Positions 1-7,874 of a stretch of DNA of 64,000 bases are shown piece by piece. How positions within the stretch are numbered: the stretch's first letter is position 1; every line of letters begins with the position of its first letter. The translations under genes and the position numbers were made by a program. The stretch comes from Candidatus Scatomonas pullistercoris (GTDB lineage Bacteria; Bacillota; Clostridia; Lachnospirales; Lachnospiraceae), in contig DVOO01000027.1 in NCBI GenBank assembly GCA_018713515.1, positions 1 through 64,000 on the forward strand, written 5' to 3'. The notes beneath the pieces are model-generated. The model ran no database searches and was not told the origin of the DNA. It saw only the letters and a list, made by a program, of their open reading frames with translations.

Positions 1-479
1 TGGATATTGGCTGCGGTGGAGGGGCTAACCTCAAACGCCTTTTGGGAAAAAGTTCAAATGGACACATAACTGGTGTTGACTACTCCGAAGTTAGTGTTCA
101 GAAGTCGAAAAAACTCAATCGGGCAGCAATTCAGGAAGGCCGATGCGAGGTTTTGCAAGGCAATGTTATGAATCTGCCGTTTTCAGAAAACAGTTTCCAC
201 TTGATAACTGCCTTTGAAACGATCTACTTTTGGCCTGATATTCAAGTTGCTTTTCAGCAAGTATATCGTGTGCTTAAAAATAGCGGGACTTTCCTGATCT
301 GCAATGAAGCCAATGGGAAAAATACAAAGGACGAAAAATGGACAGATATAATCCACGGCATGACAATTTATACTTCCGAGCAGATTGAGAAAGCATTGAA
401 AAATGCTGGATTTTCAAAAATTCAAGTAGAGCAAAATGAGAAAGGTTGGCTCTGTGCGATTTGCAAAAGAGATAATTGA
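1..479 (+). CDS. class I SAM-dependent methyltransferase, 5' end cut off
   Basis: The reading frame is open from base 3, so the gene begins upstream of the window. The first visible residues form motif I of Rossmann-fold methyltransferases (DIGCGGGANL), followed by the acidic motif II loop (GVDYSE), a motif near residue 60 that fits SAM adenine contact (GNVMNLPF) and the Methyltransf_11-like stretch IYFWPDI. These show SAM binding; the substrate is not evident. Codon use and base composition are more AT-rich than in the genes that follow, which hints at an accessory or transferred origin. An internal TTG at 42 is not a credible start because it would remove motif I. A strong terminator follows 17 bases after the stop. 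Confidence 0.85.
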   Translation, partial: DIGCGGGANLKRLLGKSSNGHITGVDYSEVSVQKSKKLNRAAIQEGRCEVLQGNVMNLPFSENSFHLITAFETIYFWPDIQVAFQQVYRVLKNSGTFLICNEANGKNTKDEKWTDIIHGMTIYTSEQIEKALKNAGFSKIQVEQNEKGWLCAICKRDN

Positions 480-495
480 AAATATGATCATACAA

Positions 496-537
496 AAAAG
501 GTACGTCAGCATACTACGCTAACGTACCTTTTCATTT
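496..537 (+). terminator. intrinsic terminator after the methyltransferase
   Basis: A perfect 11-bp stem (AAAAGGTACGT at 496-506 with ACGTACCTTTT at 522-532) is followed by a T-rich run. The A-tract on the left side means it could also work on the minus strand. Confidence 0.8.
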
Positions 538-539
538 TT

Positions 540-788
540 CCTCAACTTTATTATTTTCACAGATTGGCAAGCAATGCAAACATATACATGTTTTGCGATT
601 TTAGCCGGATTGCACCGGCCAAAATGCTTGTTGAGGGATCCCCCCCAAGCCCCCAAGATCGTCCCCATTCGGTGACGGCTGCGCGTCCTGCGGACGCTGA
701 AAAATTTTAAGAAGCAAAAGAAAACCTCTATGCAAATGGTTCGTCCATTCACATAGAGGTTTCATATTTCCCGTTCACTTGGCATAGG
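540..788. other. gene-free, decayed intergenic stretch
   Basis: No open frame with a ribosome-binding site was found here. It holds a C-run followed by short GC hairpins (GCGTCC at 683-688 with GGACGC at 692-697) and an inverted repeat at 722-762. A minus-strand frame of 77 codons (519-752) lacks a start signal and runs through the hairpins, so I do not call it. The mixture of a C-run, hairpins and low-complexity AT sequence beside an AT-rich methyltransferase resembles the non-coding part of an integrative element, but no recombinase or relaxase is visible. Confidence 0.4.
722..762 (-). terminator. terminator-like inverted repeat
   Basis: AAACCTCTATG (722-732) pairs with CATAGAGGTTT (752-762), with inner AATGG/CCATT pairing. 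On the minus strand the stem is followed by a T-rich run, so it would end transcription coming from the coding remnants at 789-1113. Confidence 0.6.
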
Positions 789-1113
789 TTAGTATTTTCG
801 CAATACTTCTTTATGCTCCTCTGCCATTTCTGCGTGGTATTTTTTTTCAGAGATTTCCGGAGCTATTGTAGCAGATCATGGCGTATACCATCCCCAGCGC
901 CATACAGACAGTGAAAATAAAATTTTGAAATCGTGATAAAGTCCTGCACATGGGTGACGATGGTGGTGGCGGAAAGGCTTCCCCGGTCCAGCAGCTTATT
1001 TACCACAAACTCAACCGCGTCCACCGTATAGAGGAATACCGGACGCACGGTGCCGTCCCTCTGCACCCGGTAGGATGGCGTCATGTTGCCCGTGGCAATG
1101 GTGTGGATTTTCC
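789..1113 (-). pseudogene. frameshifted remnant of an unrecognised membrane protein
   Basis: Three successive minus-strand frames each carry protein-like sequence. The first runs from just after the cysK terminator (TIATGNMTPSYRVQRDGTV, then VDAVEFVVNKLLDRG) to a stop at 863. A second frame overlapping its end encodes a hydrophobic segment (FTVCMALGMVYAMICY). A third ends with KKYHAEMAEEHKEVLRKY before a stop at 789-791. Joined by two frameshifts they would give one protein with a soluble part, a membrane helix and a charged tail. There is no start codon with a ribosome-binding site, because the 5' part meets the cysK terminator. I do not recognise the family; mobile-element origin is an inference from the neighbourhood. 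Confidence 0.4.
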
Positions 1114-1114
1114 A

Positions 1115-1166
1115 TAAAAAAATAAGGAGAGAGCAGTCCCTGCGGCAGGGATTCTTCCTCCTTATT
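1115..1166 (-). terminator. cysK intrinsic terminator
   Basis: AATAAGGAG (1121-1129) pairs with CTCCTTATT (1158-1166), with inner CCCTG/CAGGG pairing, and the minus strand continues into a T-run (1115-1120). It begins 12 bases beyond the cysK stop. Confidence 0.85.
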
Positions 1167-1178
1167 TTTTGTCTTCTT

Positions 1179-2111
1179 TTACTCGTTTTCAAACAGCGGC
1201 GTGCTGAAATACCGCTCCGCCGTATCCGGTAGAACCGTCACCACCGTTTTTCCCTTTCCCAGCTTCCGGGCCAGCTTAATGGCCGCGGCCACGTTGGTTC
1301 CGCTGGAGATGCCGCACATGAGTCCTTCCTTTCTGGCCAGATCCCTGGCCGTCTGGATGGCCTCCTCATCAGAAATAATGCAGATATTGCTGTAAATGCT
1401 CTGGTTGAGATTATCCGGAATGACTCCGTCCCCGATGCCCATCTGCAGGTGGGTCCCGATGTTCCCGCCGGCCAGGATGGCCGCGTTCTCCGGCTCCACC
1501 GCCCAGATCTCAATCTGGGGATTCTGAGCCTTCAGCACCTCCCCGATGCCGGAGATGGTGCCTCCCGTTCCCACACCGGAGCAGAAGCCGTCAATGGGGC
1601 CCTCCACCTGTTCCAGGATCTCCACTGCCGTGCGGTACCGGTGCGCGTCATTGTTGGCGGGATTGGAGAACTGTTGGGGCACATACACGTTGGGATCCTC
1701 CTCAGCCATCCGCAGGGCTGTCTGGAGGCACTCCTCAATACAGGCGCCGATATCCCCCGCGTCATGAATCAGGATCACCTCCGCCCCGTAATGGTGTACC
1801 AGCTTCCGCCTCTCCTCACTGACAGAATCCGGCATGACGATGATCGTTCTGTAGCCCCGGACTGCTCCCACAAGAGCCAGACCGATTCCCTGATTGCCGC
1901 TGGTTGGCTCCACGATAATGGTATTTTCGTGGATCAGTCCCTTCTTCTCCGCCGCGCGGATCATATTGTAGGCGGTGCGGCTCTTAATGGAGCCTCCCAC
2001 ATTCAGCCCTTCGTATTTTACCAGGATCTCGGCTCCATCCCTGTCTCCCATATGGTTCAGCCGAATCATCGGCGTATGCCCCATAGCTTCCAGCACATTC
2101 TTGTAAACCAT
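1179..2111 (-). CDS. cysK: cysteine synthase (O-acetylserine sulfhydrylase)
   Basis: The 310-aa product matches the usual length of PLP-dependent cysteine synthases, which join sulfide to O-acetylserine in the last step of cysteine synthesis in the cytoplasm. The PLP lysine sits in SIKSR (K43), the substrate loop is PTSGNQG (69-75) and the phosphate-binding glycine loop is GVGTGGT (179-185). ISSGTN near residue 268 is the conserved C-terminal PLP-ring contact. The start is the first ATG, with AGAGGG upstream. It stands alone between its own terminator and an inverted repeat. Members using O-phosphoserine exist in the same fold, and the GGSIKSR variant of the lysine motif leaves the precise acceptor open. 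Confidence 0.93.
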   Translation of the reverse strand: MVYKNVLEAMGHTPMIRLNHMGDRDGAEILVKYEGLNVGGSIKSRTAYNMIRAAEKKGLIHENTIIVEPTSGNQGIGLALVGAVRGYRTIIVMPDSVSEERRKLVHHYGAEVILIHDAGDIGACIEECLQTALRMAEEDPNVYVPQQFSNPANNDAHRYRTAVEILEQVEGPIDGFCSGVGTGGTISGIGEVLKAQNPQIEIWAVEPENAAILAGGNIGTHLQMGIGDGVIPDNLNQSIYSNICIISDEEAIQTARDLARKEGLMCGISSGTNVAAAIKLARKLGKGKTVVTVLPDTAERYFSTPLFENE

Positions 2112-2222
2112 GATATACCCTCTTTTTCTCTTTCACTTGCTGCCCGAACCGGCAGGATTATTCTATCTTATGCATAATGCAGAAGAATGTGCCGCTCTGC
2201 GGAATCGCAGAGGACATACTTT

Positions 2223-2262
2223 CAGCCCGTGCGGCGGCCTCTCTCCGCAGCCGCACGGGCTG
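2223..2262. terminator. strong hairpin between hpf and cysK
   Basis: A perfect 13-bp stem (CAGCCCGTGCGGC at 2223-2235 with GCCGCACGGGCTG at 2250-2262) lies 22 bases beyond the hpf stop. No clean T-run follows on either strand, so it may act as a weak terminator or an mRNA 3'-end protector. Confidence 0.55.
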
Positions 2263-2284
2263 ACTCATTCTTCCCCGTGACCGG

Positions 2285-2812
2285 TCAGCGCTCCGGCTCG
2301 ATCAGTCCGTAAGTATTGCCCTTTCTCTTATATACTACGTTCACCTCATCGGTTTCCGCGTTGCAGAATACAAAGAAATTATGTCCCAGCAGTTCCATCT
2401 GCACACAGGCGTCCTCCGGATACATGGGCTTAATGTCAAACTTCTTGGTGCGGATAATCTGGATATCCTCATTTTCCATATAGTCATTTTCCATGTACGC
2501 CTTCTGGAAATTACCGCCCGCCTGATGCTTGTCCACAATCTTGTTCTTATATTTCCGGAGCTGCCGCTCAATAACCTCCTCCACCAGATCGATGGATACG
2601 TACATGTCGTTGCTGACCTGCTCCGAACGGATAATGTTTCCTTTTACAGGGATTGTAACCTCTATCTTCTGTCTTTCCTTTTCCACACTGAGCGTTACGA
2701 TTACATCGGTCTCCGGCGTAAAATACCGCTCCAGCTTGCCCAGCTTCTCGTTGATAGCAGCTCTCAGACCGTCCGTAACCTCAATATTTTTGCCGCTGAT
2801 GGTAATATTCAT
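2285..2812 (-). CDS. hpf: long-form ribosome hibernation promoting factor
   Basis: The 175-aa protein has the two-part layout of long HPF. Residues 1-100 form the S30AE fold that sits in the decoding channel of idle 30S subunits (NITISGKNIEVTDGL at the start). After a linker, residues about 120-175 form the dimerisation domain that pairs 70S ribosomes into 100S particles (KKFDIKPMYPEDACVQMELLGH). In Bacillota only this long form is needed. It is a single-gene unit read from a good sigma-A promoter at 2879-2907, with a short hairpin in the leader and AAAGGGG as ribosome-binding site. Confidence 0.95.
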   Translation of the reverse strand: MNITISGKNIEVTDGLRAAINEKLGKLERYFTPETDVIVTLSVEKERQKIEVTIPVKGNIIRSEQVSNDMYVSIDLVEEVIERQLRKYKNKIVDKHQAGGNFQKAYMENDYMENEDIQIIRTKKFDIKPMYPEDACVQMELLGHNFFVFCNAETDEVNVVYKRKGNTYGLIEPER

Positions 2813-2837
2813 AACATCAACCCCTTTGCTCTGTATT

Positions 2838-2870
2838 TTACAGGAGCACTAAGGCTCTGCGCCCCTGTAA
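2838..2870 (-). promoter_or_regulatory. hairpin in the hpf 5' leader
   Basis: TTACAGG (2838-2844) and CCTGTAA (2864-2870) form a stem within the short hpf leader, with GAGC/GCTC pairing inside. It lies between the promoter and the ribosome-binding site and might modulate translation or stability. It is too short to be the raiA RNA motif. Confidence 0.4.
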
Positions 2871-2878
2871 GTAGCTTT

Positions 2879-2907
2879 ATTATACCAATGAACCCGCCGA
2901 ATTGCAA
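2879..2907 (-). promoter_or_regulatory. sigma-A promoter of hpf
   Basis: On the minus strand TTGCAA and a perfect TATAAT are separated by 17 bases, about 65 bases upstream of the hpf start. Confidence 0.75.
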
Positions 2908-2921
2908 TGCTCGGGCCCGTA

Positions 2922-5900
2922 TTACTCCACACTCTTCAGCGACTCGATCATATCGATCTTCTTCAGATTCCGGTACATGACCAGATTCACCAGCACCGAG
3001 AAGATCACGGTGATAATGCCGCTTAAGAGATAGCTGAAGAAGCCGATCTGGCGCCCGAACATCATCATATCCACCTCCACCGTCTGGATAGTAAACTGAT
3101 GAAGCACGGTTCCCATAAATGCCCCGGCCAGGATACCGATGAGCGTCAGAATAATATTCTCCCGGTATACGTACATGGCCACTTCCATATCATAGAATCC
3201 CAGCACCTTCAGGGTGGCCAGTTCTCTCCGGCGTTCTGTAATATTGATGCTGTTCAGATTGTAGAGGACCACAAAAGCCAGAAGACCGGCGGAAAGGATC
3301 AGAACATAAATAACAATATTCAGACTCCGCAGCATATCCTGGATTTCCTGCTCAAGCTCCGTCACAAAGGAGATTCCCGTACAGGCCCCATACTCCATCA
3401 TGGCGTTTCCCAGCCGCTGCTCTGCGGCCGGGGAATTATCCCTGTAATTTATCTCCAGCTGATTATAGACCGGCTCCTCTCCAAAGGACGCTTCATACTG
3501 GGCCGGCGAAATAAACATGTAATGCATCACATAGTTTTCCACGATCTCTGTCACGGGAATTTCCGCCGTCTTTCCATCCATATCCACCGTCACCGTATCT
3601 CCCGCAGATACGCCCAGCATCCTGGCTGTCTTCTCTGACAGGGCGGCTCCCTCCTCCGGGTATGTATACGTCTCCTGGGATACCCGGTCCTTCAGCGTCA
3701 GAAAATCCGCCGTCATGGCCGTATCCTCCGGCACATACAGGTAGGCATCCATGGTGTTCTCCCCGTTCTGCAGCTCCACACTTTCCAGGGAAAGCTCCAT
3801 GACAGCGGTAACGCCTTCATAACTCTCGGCCGCTTCCACCAACTCCCGGCGCTCTCCGGCAGCTGCATTGGAATCCAGGTTCACAGCCGCGTCATAGGTG
3901 AAAATATCCACATACTGGCGCTGAGCCATGGCCGTAATCGAATCCTGCAGGCCGAAACCCACCAGCATCAGCGCCATACATCCCCCGATCCCTATGATCG
4001 TCATGAAAAACCTCTTTTTGTAGCGGAACAGGTTGCGGAAGGTGGACTTTCTGTTAAAGGACAGATGCTTCCAGATAAACCGGATCCGCTCCAGAAGAAT
4101 TCTCTTGCCGTTTTTTGGCGCCTCGGGCCGCATCAGCTCCGCCGGCTTTGCCCTCAGTTCCCGAATGCAGGCAACCAGGGTAGCAATGCCCGTGCTGGCC
4201 GCAGAGGCTGCCAGGGCCAGCGCTCCCTGATCCCAGTTGATGGGGGTAAAATATTCTGAAAAGCCAGTGTACATCATGCCGTAGGCGTCCATAATGATGT
4301 AGGGCAGAGCCTTTTCTCCGATCCATATGCCCAGCACCGCTCCCGTTACCGTGGCCAGCATGGCATAGCTGAAATATTTCAGGGCGATGACGCTGTCCCG
4401 GTATCCCAGGGCCTTCAGGGTTCCGATCTGTATCCTCTGTTCCTCCACCATGCGGGTCATGGCCGTCAGGCTCACCAGCGCCGCCACCAGGAAGAAGAAA
4501 ACAGGGAATACCTCTCCCAGATTCTTCATGCGCTCCGCATCCTGCTCAAAGCTGGCCACAGAGCTGATCATGCTCCGGTCCAGCACATACCAGTCCGGAA
4601 CCTCCAGCTGGGCCAGAGCTTCTTCCCCGTCCGCAATCTGCACTCTGGCATCCGCAAGCTCCGGCTCCGCCTCCTGGCGGGCACTTTCATATTCCGCCTC
4701 CGCGTCCGTAAGCGTCCGGCGGTTTTCCTCTATTTGCTGCCAGCCCTCCTGAATCTGGCTGCGCCCCTCTTCTATCTGGGTTCTGGCTGCTTCCAGCTCC
4801 GCCTCGCCCTCCGCGATCTGCGCTCTGGCAGATTCCAGCTCCGGCTGCCGGGCCGTAAGCTCCTGCCAGCCGGCCGCAAGCTCTGCTTCCCCTGCGGCAA
4901 GCTGTGTCTCCGCATCGGAAAGCTGCGCGCGGCGGGCCGCAAGCTCCTGCTGGCCGGCCGCAAGCTCTGCTTCTCCTGCGGTAATCTGCGCCTCTGCATC
5001 TGCAAGCTGTGCTCTGCTGCTCTCCAGCTCTGCCGCCGCAGCCTCCAGAACCGGCTCTGCCGCCGCAAGCTGCGCCCTGGTCTCCTCCAGCTGCGTCCCA
5101 GCGGCCGCAAGCTCTGCCTGGCCGTCCAGCAGCTGCTGCGCTGTATCCGCCGCTGTTTTCAAAAGATTCCACTGTACCAGCAGCTGCTGGTATTCCGGGC
5201 TGTCTGCCGGATCTGTGCCGGCCGCAGCCAGTTCCTCCTCCATCTGCGTTTTCCGGGCATCCAGCTCCTCAAACTGCCGGACTACCTCCCGGGGTTCTCC
5301 AACCGTGCTGACAAAGGCATCCCAGCCGGCCCGGAACTCTTCCTCTCTGGCCGCGTACTCCTCTGCGCCCTGCTCATAGGCCTGCAGGCCGGCCTCATAC
5401 CGGGCCCTCTGTTCTTCATAGGCAGCCTGGCCCTGCTCATACTGAGCCAGACCCTCCTCATACCTGGTTCTGGCGCTCTCAAGCTCCGCCGCGCTCCGGG
5501 ACAGCTCCGCTTCCCCCGCCTCCAGGGCCGTCTTTCCTTCCTCCAGCTGCGCCCTGGTGGCATCCAGCAGCGCCTGATTCTCATGCAGAGCGGCTTCTCC
5601 GTCCCTGTACTGCGCCTCTCCCTCCGCCAGCTGTGCTCTGGCATCCGAAAGCTCCTGCTCACCGCCGGACAGCTCCGCCTCTCCCGCATGCAGCTCCTGT
5701 TCCCGGTCCCGGAGGAGCTGTTCCGCATCCGAAAGCTCCGCCCAGCCGTCCGCGATCTCCTGTGCCGCGTCCGAAAGCTCCGTCTCCGCATCGGAAAGCT
5801 GTGCTCTGGCGTCTGAGAGTTCCGCCTCCGCATCCTGTCTGACTTCTTCATAGCGCCTCTGGCAGGCCGCATCCGCGATCTCCTCCAGACGCTCCCGCAC

Positions 5901-6605
5901 AGGATCCACCAGATCCTCGTAGGCATCGCTGTAGCTGAACGCCTCCCTGGCTCCCTCCACCTGTACGTAAGCTTCCGTATAGACGTCCAGGGAAAACGCG
6001 TCCGCCTCCACCAGCACAAAGGCATCCTGGGTACCGTGACCAATGCTGCTGCTGCCTCTGGTCAGATCCAGATAGTAGGGAATACTGCCGCTGCCCACAA
6101 TCGTATACGTGTCATACCGCAGGGAATCAGACAGATCATCCTCCGTGCCAGACTGCACGGTAATTGTATCCCCGATCTCATATCCCAGCTCGGTAATGGC
6201 TGCCGTATCCACCACACACTCCCGGGCGTTCTCCGGCATTCTGCCCTCGGTGAGCGTCACCTGATTCACACCCTCCGTCAGCGCGATCATCTGCAGCACG
6301 TTTTCCGCGTCCCCGTTCTCACAGAGAACGTCCTGGGTGTAACCTCCCACAACGCTCTCCACGCCTTCCACCTGGCGCATATCCTCCAGATCTGCCTCCG
6401 TCAGGCCCAGCGTGCTGACTACGCGGATATCCATCAGCCTGGTCCGATCATAGTAGCGGTCCGCCGAATATTTCATATCATAATTAGCCGAACGGATCCC
6501 CGCATAAAAAGCCGCGCCCAGCAGCACAATAAACAATATGGAGATAAACCGACCGGAATTCCTCCGGATTTCCCGGAAAAAATCTTTTTTCAGCGCACTT
6601 TTCAT
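2922..6605 (-). CDS. FtsX/MacB-type ABC permease with giant coiled-coil insert
   Basis: This 1227-aa membrane protein is the permease partner of the ATPase at 6610. It has an N-terminal membrane helix (about 15-40), an extracytoplasmic MacB-like part (45-250), then about 400 residues (258-665) of alanine/glutamate-rich repeats of the kind AELSDAE, EGEAQ and QLEETRAQLAA that predict a long coiled coil. Two FtsX cores follow, one starting near residue 700 (VFFFLVAALVSLTAMTRM) and one at the C-terminus. Ordinary MacB/FtsX permeases are about 400-800 residues, so the extra length is the coiled coil on the outer face. Substrate is unknown; peptides, lipids or envelope signalling are plausible. It begins four bases after the ATPase stop. 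Confidence 0.88.
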   Translation of the reverse strand: MKSALKKDFFREIRRNSGRFISILFIVLLGAAFYAGIRSANYDMKYSADRYYDRTRLMDIRVVSTLGLTEADLEDMRQVEGVESVVGGYTQDVLCENGDAENVLQMIALTEGVNQVTLTEGRMPENARECVVDTAAITELGYEIGDTITVQSGTEDDLSDSLRYDTYTIVGSGSIPYYLDLTRGSSSIGHGTQDAFVLVEADAFSLDVYTEAYVQVEGAREAFSYSDAYEDLVDPVRERLEEIADAACQRRYEEVRQDAEAELSDARAQLSDAETELSDAAQEIADGWAELSDAEQLLRDREQELHAGEAELSGGEQELSDARAQLAEGEAQYRDGEAALHENQALLDATRAQLEEGKTALEAGEAELSRSAAELESARTRYEEGLAQYEQGQAAYEEQRARYEAGLQAYEQGAEEYAAREEEFRAGWDAFVSTVGEPREVVRQFEELDARKTQMEEELAAAGTDPADSPEYQQLLVQWNLLKTAADTAQQLLDGQAELAAAGTQLEETRAQLAAAEPVLEAAAAELESSRAQLADAEAQITAGEAELAAGQQELAARRAQLSDAETQLAAGEAELAAGWQELTARQPELESARAQIAEGEAELEAARTQIEEGRSQIQEGWQQIEENRRTLTDAEAEYESARQEAEPELADARVQIADGEEALAQLEVPDWYVLDRSMISSVASFEQDAERMKNLGEVFPVFFFLVAALVSLTAMTRMVEEQRIQIGTLKALGYRDSVIALKYFSYAMLATVTGAVLGIWIGEKALPYIIMDAYGMMYTGFSEYFTPINWDQGALALAASAASTGIATLVACIRELRAKPAELMRPEAPKNGKRILLERIRFIWKHLSFNRKSTFRNLFRYKKRFFMTIIGIGGCMALMLVGFGLQDSITAMAQRQYVDIFTYDAAVNLDSNAAAGERRELVEAAESYEGVTAVMELSLESVELQNGENTMDAYLYVPEDTAMTADFLTLKDRVSQETYTYPEEGAALSEKTARMLGVSAGDTVTVDMDGKTAEIPVTEIVENYVMHYMFISPAQYEASFGEEPVYNQLEINYRDNSPAAEQRLGNAMMEYGACTGISFVTELEQEIQDMLRSLNIVIYVLILSAGLLAFVVLYNLNSINITERRRELATLKVLGFYDMEVAMYVYRENIILTLIGILAGAFMGTVLHQFTIQTVEVDMMMFGRQIGFFSYLLSGIITVIFSVLVNLVMYRNLKKIDMIESLKSVE

Positions 6606-6609
6606 CTTC

Positions 6610-7314
6610 CTACCACTCGATTTCTTCTACCGGCAGGGGGCTGGCATTGTCCTCAATCCTGCTTACTCTGCCGTTTCGTATATGAATGACCCGGTCCGCC
6701 ATGGGCGTCAGGGCCGTATTGTGGGTGATCACCAGAACGGTCATCCCTCTGCTGCGGCAGGTGTCCTGCAGAAGCTTCAGGATGGATTTGCCGGTAACGT
6801 AATCCAGCGCTCCGGTGGGCTCATCACAGAGCAGCAGCTTGGGATTCTTGGCCAGCGCTCTGGCGATGGCCACTCTCTGCTGTTCTCCCCCCGAGAGCTG
6901 GGCTGGGAAATTATCCATACGCCCACCCAGTCCCACATCCGCCAGCACTTCCTCCGCGTCCAGCGGGTTCCGGCAGATCTGCAGCGCCAGCTCCACATTC
7001 TCCAGGGCGGTCAGATTCTGCATCAGATTGTAAAACTGAAAAACAAATCCGATATCCTCCCGCCGGTACTGGATCATCCCCTTGCCCTTCAGAGCGCTGA
7101 TCTCCCGGTCGTCCACATACACCTGCCCGCTGCTTACGGTATCCATTCCCCCGAGAATATTCAGGACGGTGGTCTTTCCGGCTCCGGAGGGGCCTACGAT
7201 AATCACGAACTGACCCTTTTCAATCTCAAAATTCACACCGTCACAGGCCCTGATCGAAACCTCCCCCATCTGATAGACCTTCGTCACATCCTTCATTTCC
7301 ACATACGCAGACAT
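6610..7314 (-). CDS. ABC transporter ATP-binding protein, LolD/MacB type
   Basis: The 234-aa ATPase has Walker [10 protein letters not shown] (41-49), signature [15 protein letters not shown] and Walker B/D-loop [12 protein letters not shown], typical of the family that drives MacB/FtsX permeases. I place the start at the ATG preceded by AAGGAGG; an upstream in-frame ATG at 7362 has no ribosome-binding site. It energises the coiled-coil permease encoded directly downstream. A minus-strand extended -10 (TGCTATCAT near 7373) could be its promoter, though no good -35 is visible. No two-component system adjoins it, unlike many peptide-resistance exporters. Confidence 0.93.
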   Translation of the reverse strand: MSAYVEMKDVTKVYQMGEVSIRACDGVNFEIEKGQFVIIVGPSGAGKTTVLNILGGMDTVSSGQVYVDDREISALKGKGMIQYRREDIGFVFQFYNLMQNLTALENVELALQICRNPLDAEEVLADVGLGGRMDNFPAQLSGGEQQRVAIARALAKNPKLLLCDEPTGALDYVTGKSILKLLQDTCRSRGMTVLVITHNTALTPMADRVIHIRNGRVSRIEDNASPLPVEEIEW

Positions 7315-7412
7315 AGAGGCCTCCTCCTTGCTGTACTTTCCCGGCGTCTTCTGTCCGGGCATTTCTAAATAAATGATAGCACACTTCTCCTGCGCTGTGT
7401 CTGAAAAAAATA

Positions 7413-7441
7413 TTAAATTTCACACAGTTTCATGCTATAAT
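7413..7441 (+). promoter_or_regulatory. extended -10 promoter of the nuclease operon
   Basis: TGCTATAAT is a perfect extended -10 element; the -35 (TTAAAT) is weak, as expected for this promoter class. It lies about 25 bases upstream of the first ribosome-binding site. Confidence 0.65.
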
Positions 7442-7469
7442 GGTCTTTGTTTACAGAGGAGGTTTACCT

Positions 7470-7874
7470 ATGATTGTTTTAGCCTGTGCCGATGATAATT
7501 TCGGCATGCTGTTCAATGGCCGCAGGCAGAGCCAGGACAGGCTTCTGCGCAGCTATATATTGAAAATGACGAAACAGTCCCGGCTCTGGATGAACGCCTA
7601 CAGCCGCGGACAATTTGATAAAACGGCTTCCATTGTCTCAGACGAAGAATTTCTCTCCCGGACACCCAGGGGAGACTTCTGCTTCCTGGAGGATCAGGAG
7701 CTTCTGCCCTACAGGGACCGTGTGGAAAAGGTTATCCTTTTCCGCTGGAACCGGAGATATCCGGCAGATTTTTATTTTGACAGGAGAGTTCTGGCGGGGT
7801 GGAAGATGCGGACAGCCGCGGAGTTTCCCGGCTCTTCCCACGAGAAGATTACACGGGAGGATTATGAGCCATGA
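7470..7874 (+). CDS. small conserved protein coupled to a secreted nuclease
   Basis: This 134-aa soluble protein begins with MIVLACADDNFGMLFNGRR, a pattern I associate with short clostridial proteins found next to nucleases; I do not know a proven function. The start is the ATG after AGAGGAGG; an earlier frame position at 7440 is only a GTG-type extension. There is no signal peptide or membrane helix. Its stop overlaps the nuclease start in ATGA, so the two are made together. By position it could hold the nuclease inactive before export, or act in an associated pathway, but that is inference only. Aromatic and arginine residues are frequent and there are two cysteines. Confidence 0.75.
   Translation: MIVLACADDNFGMLFNGRRQSQDRLLRSYILKMTKQSRLWMNAYSRGQFDKTASIVSDEEFLSRTPRGDFCFLEDQELLPYRDRVEKVILFRWNRRYPADFYFDRRVLAGWKMRTAAEFPGSSHEKITREDYEP

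Noticed and set aside
519-752. 77-codon minus-strand frame, possibly part of a mobilisation region
   Set aside because: There is no start signal, it crosses two hairpins and no relaxase or recombinase gene is visible, so it was left as non-coding.
2813-2878. raiA RNA motif upstream of hpf
   Set aside because: The space from promoter to start is about 65 bases, far too short for that roughly 200-base structure; only a small hairpin is present.
4734-5816. Plus-strand leucine/arginine-rich frame opposite the coiled-coil region
   Set aside because: It mirrors the repetitive codons of the coiled coil and has no start signal.
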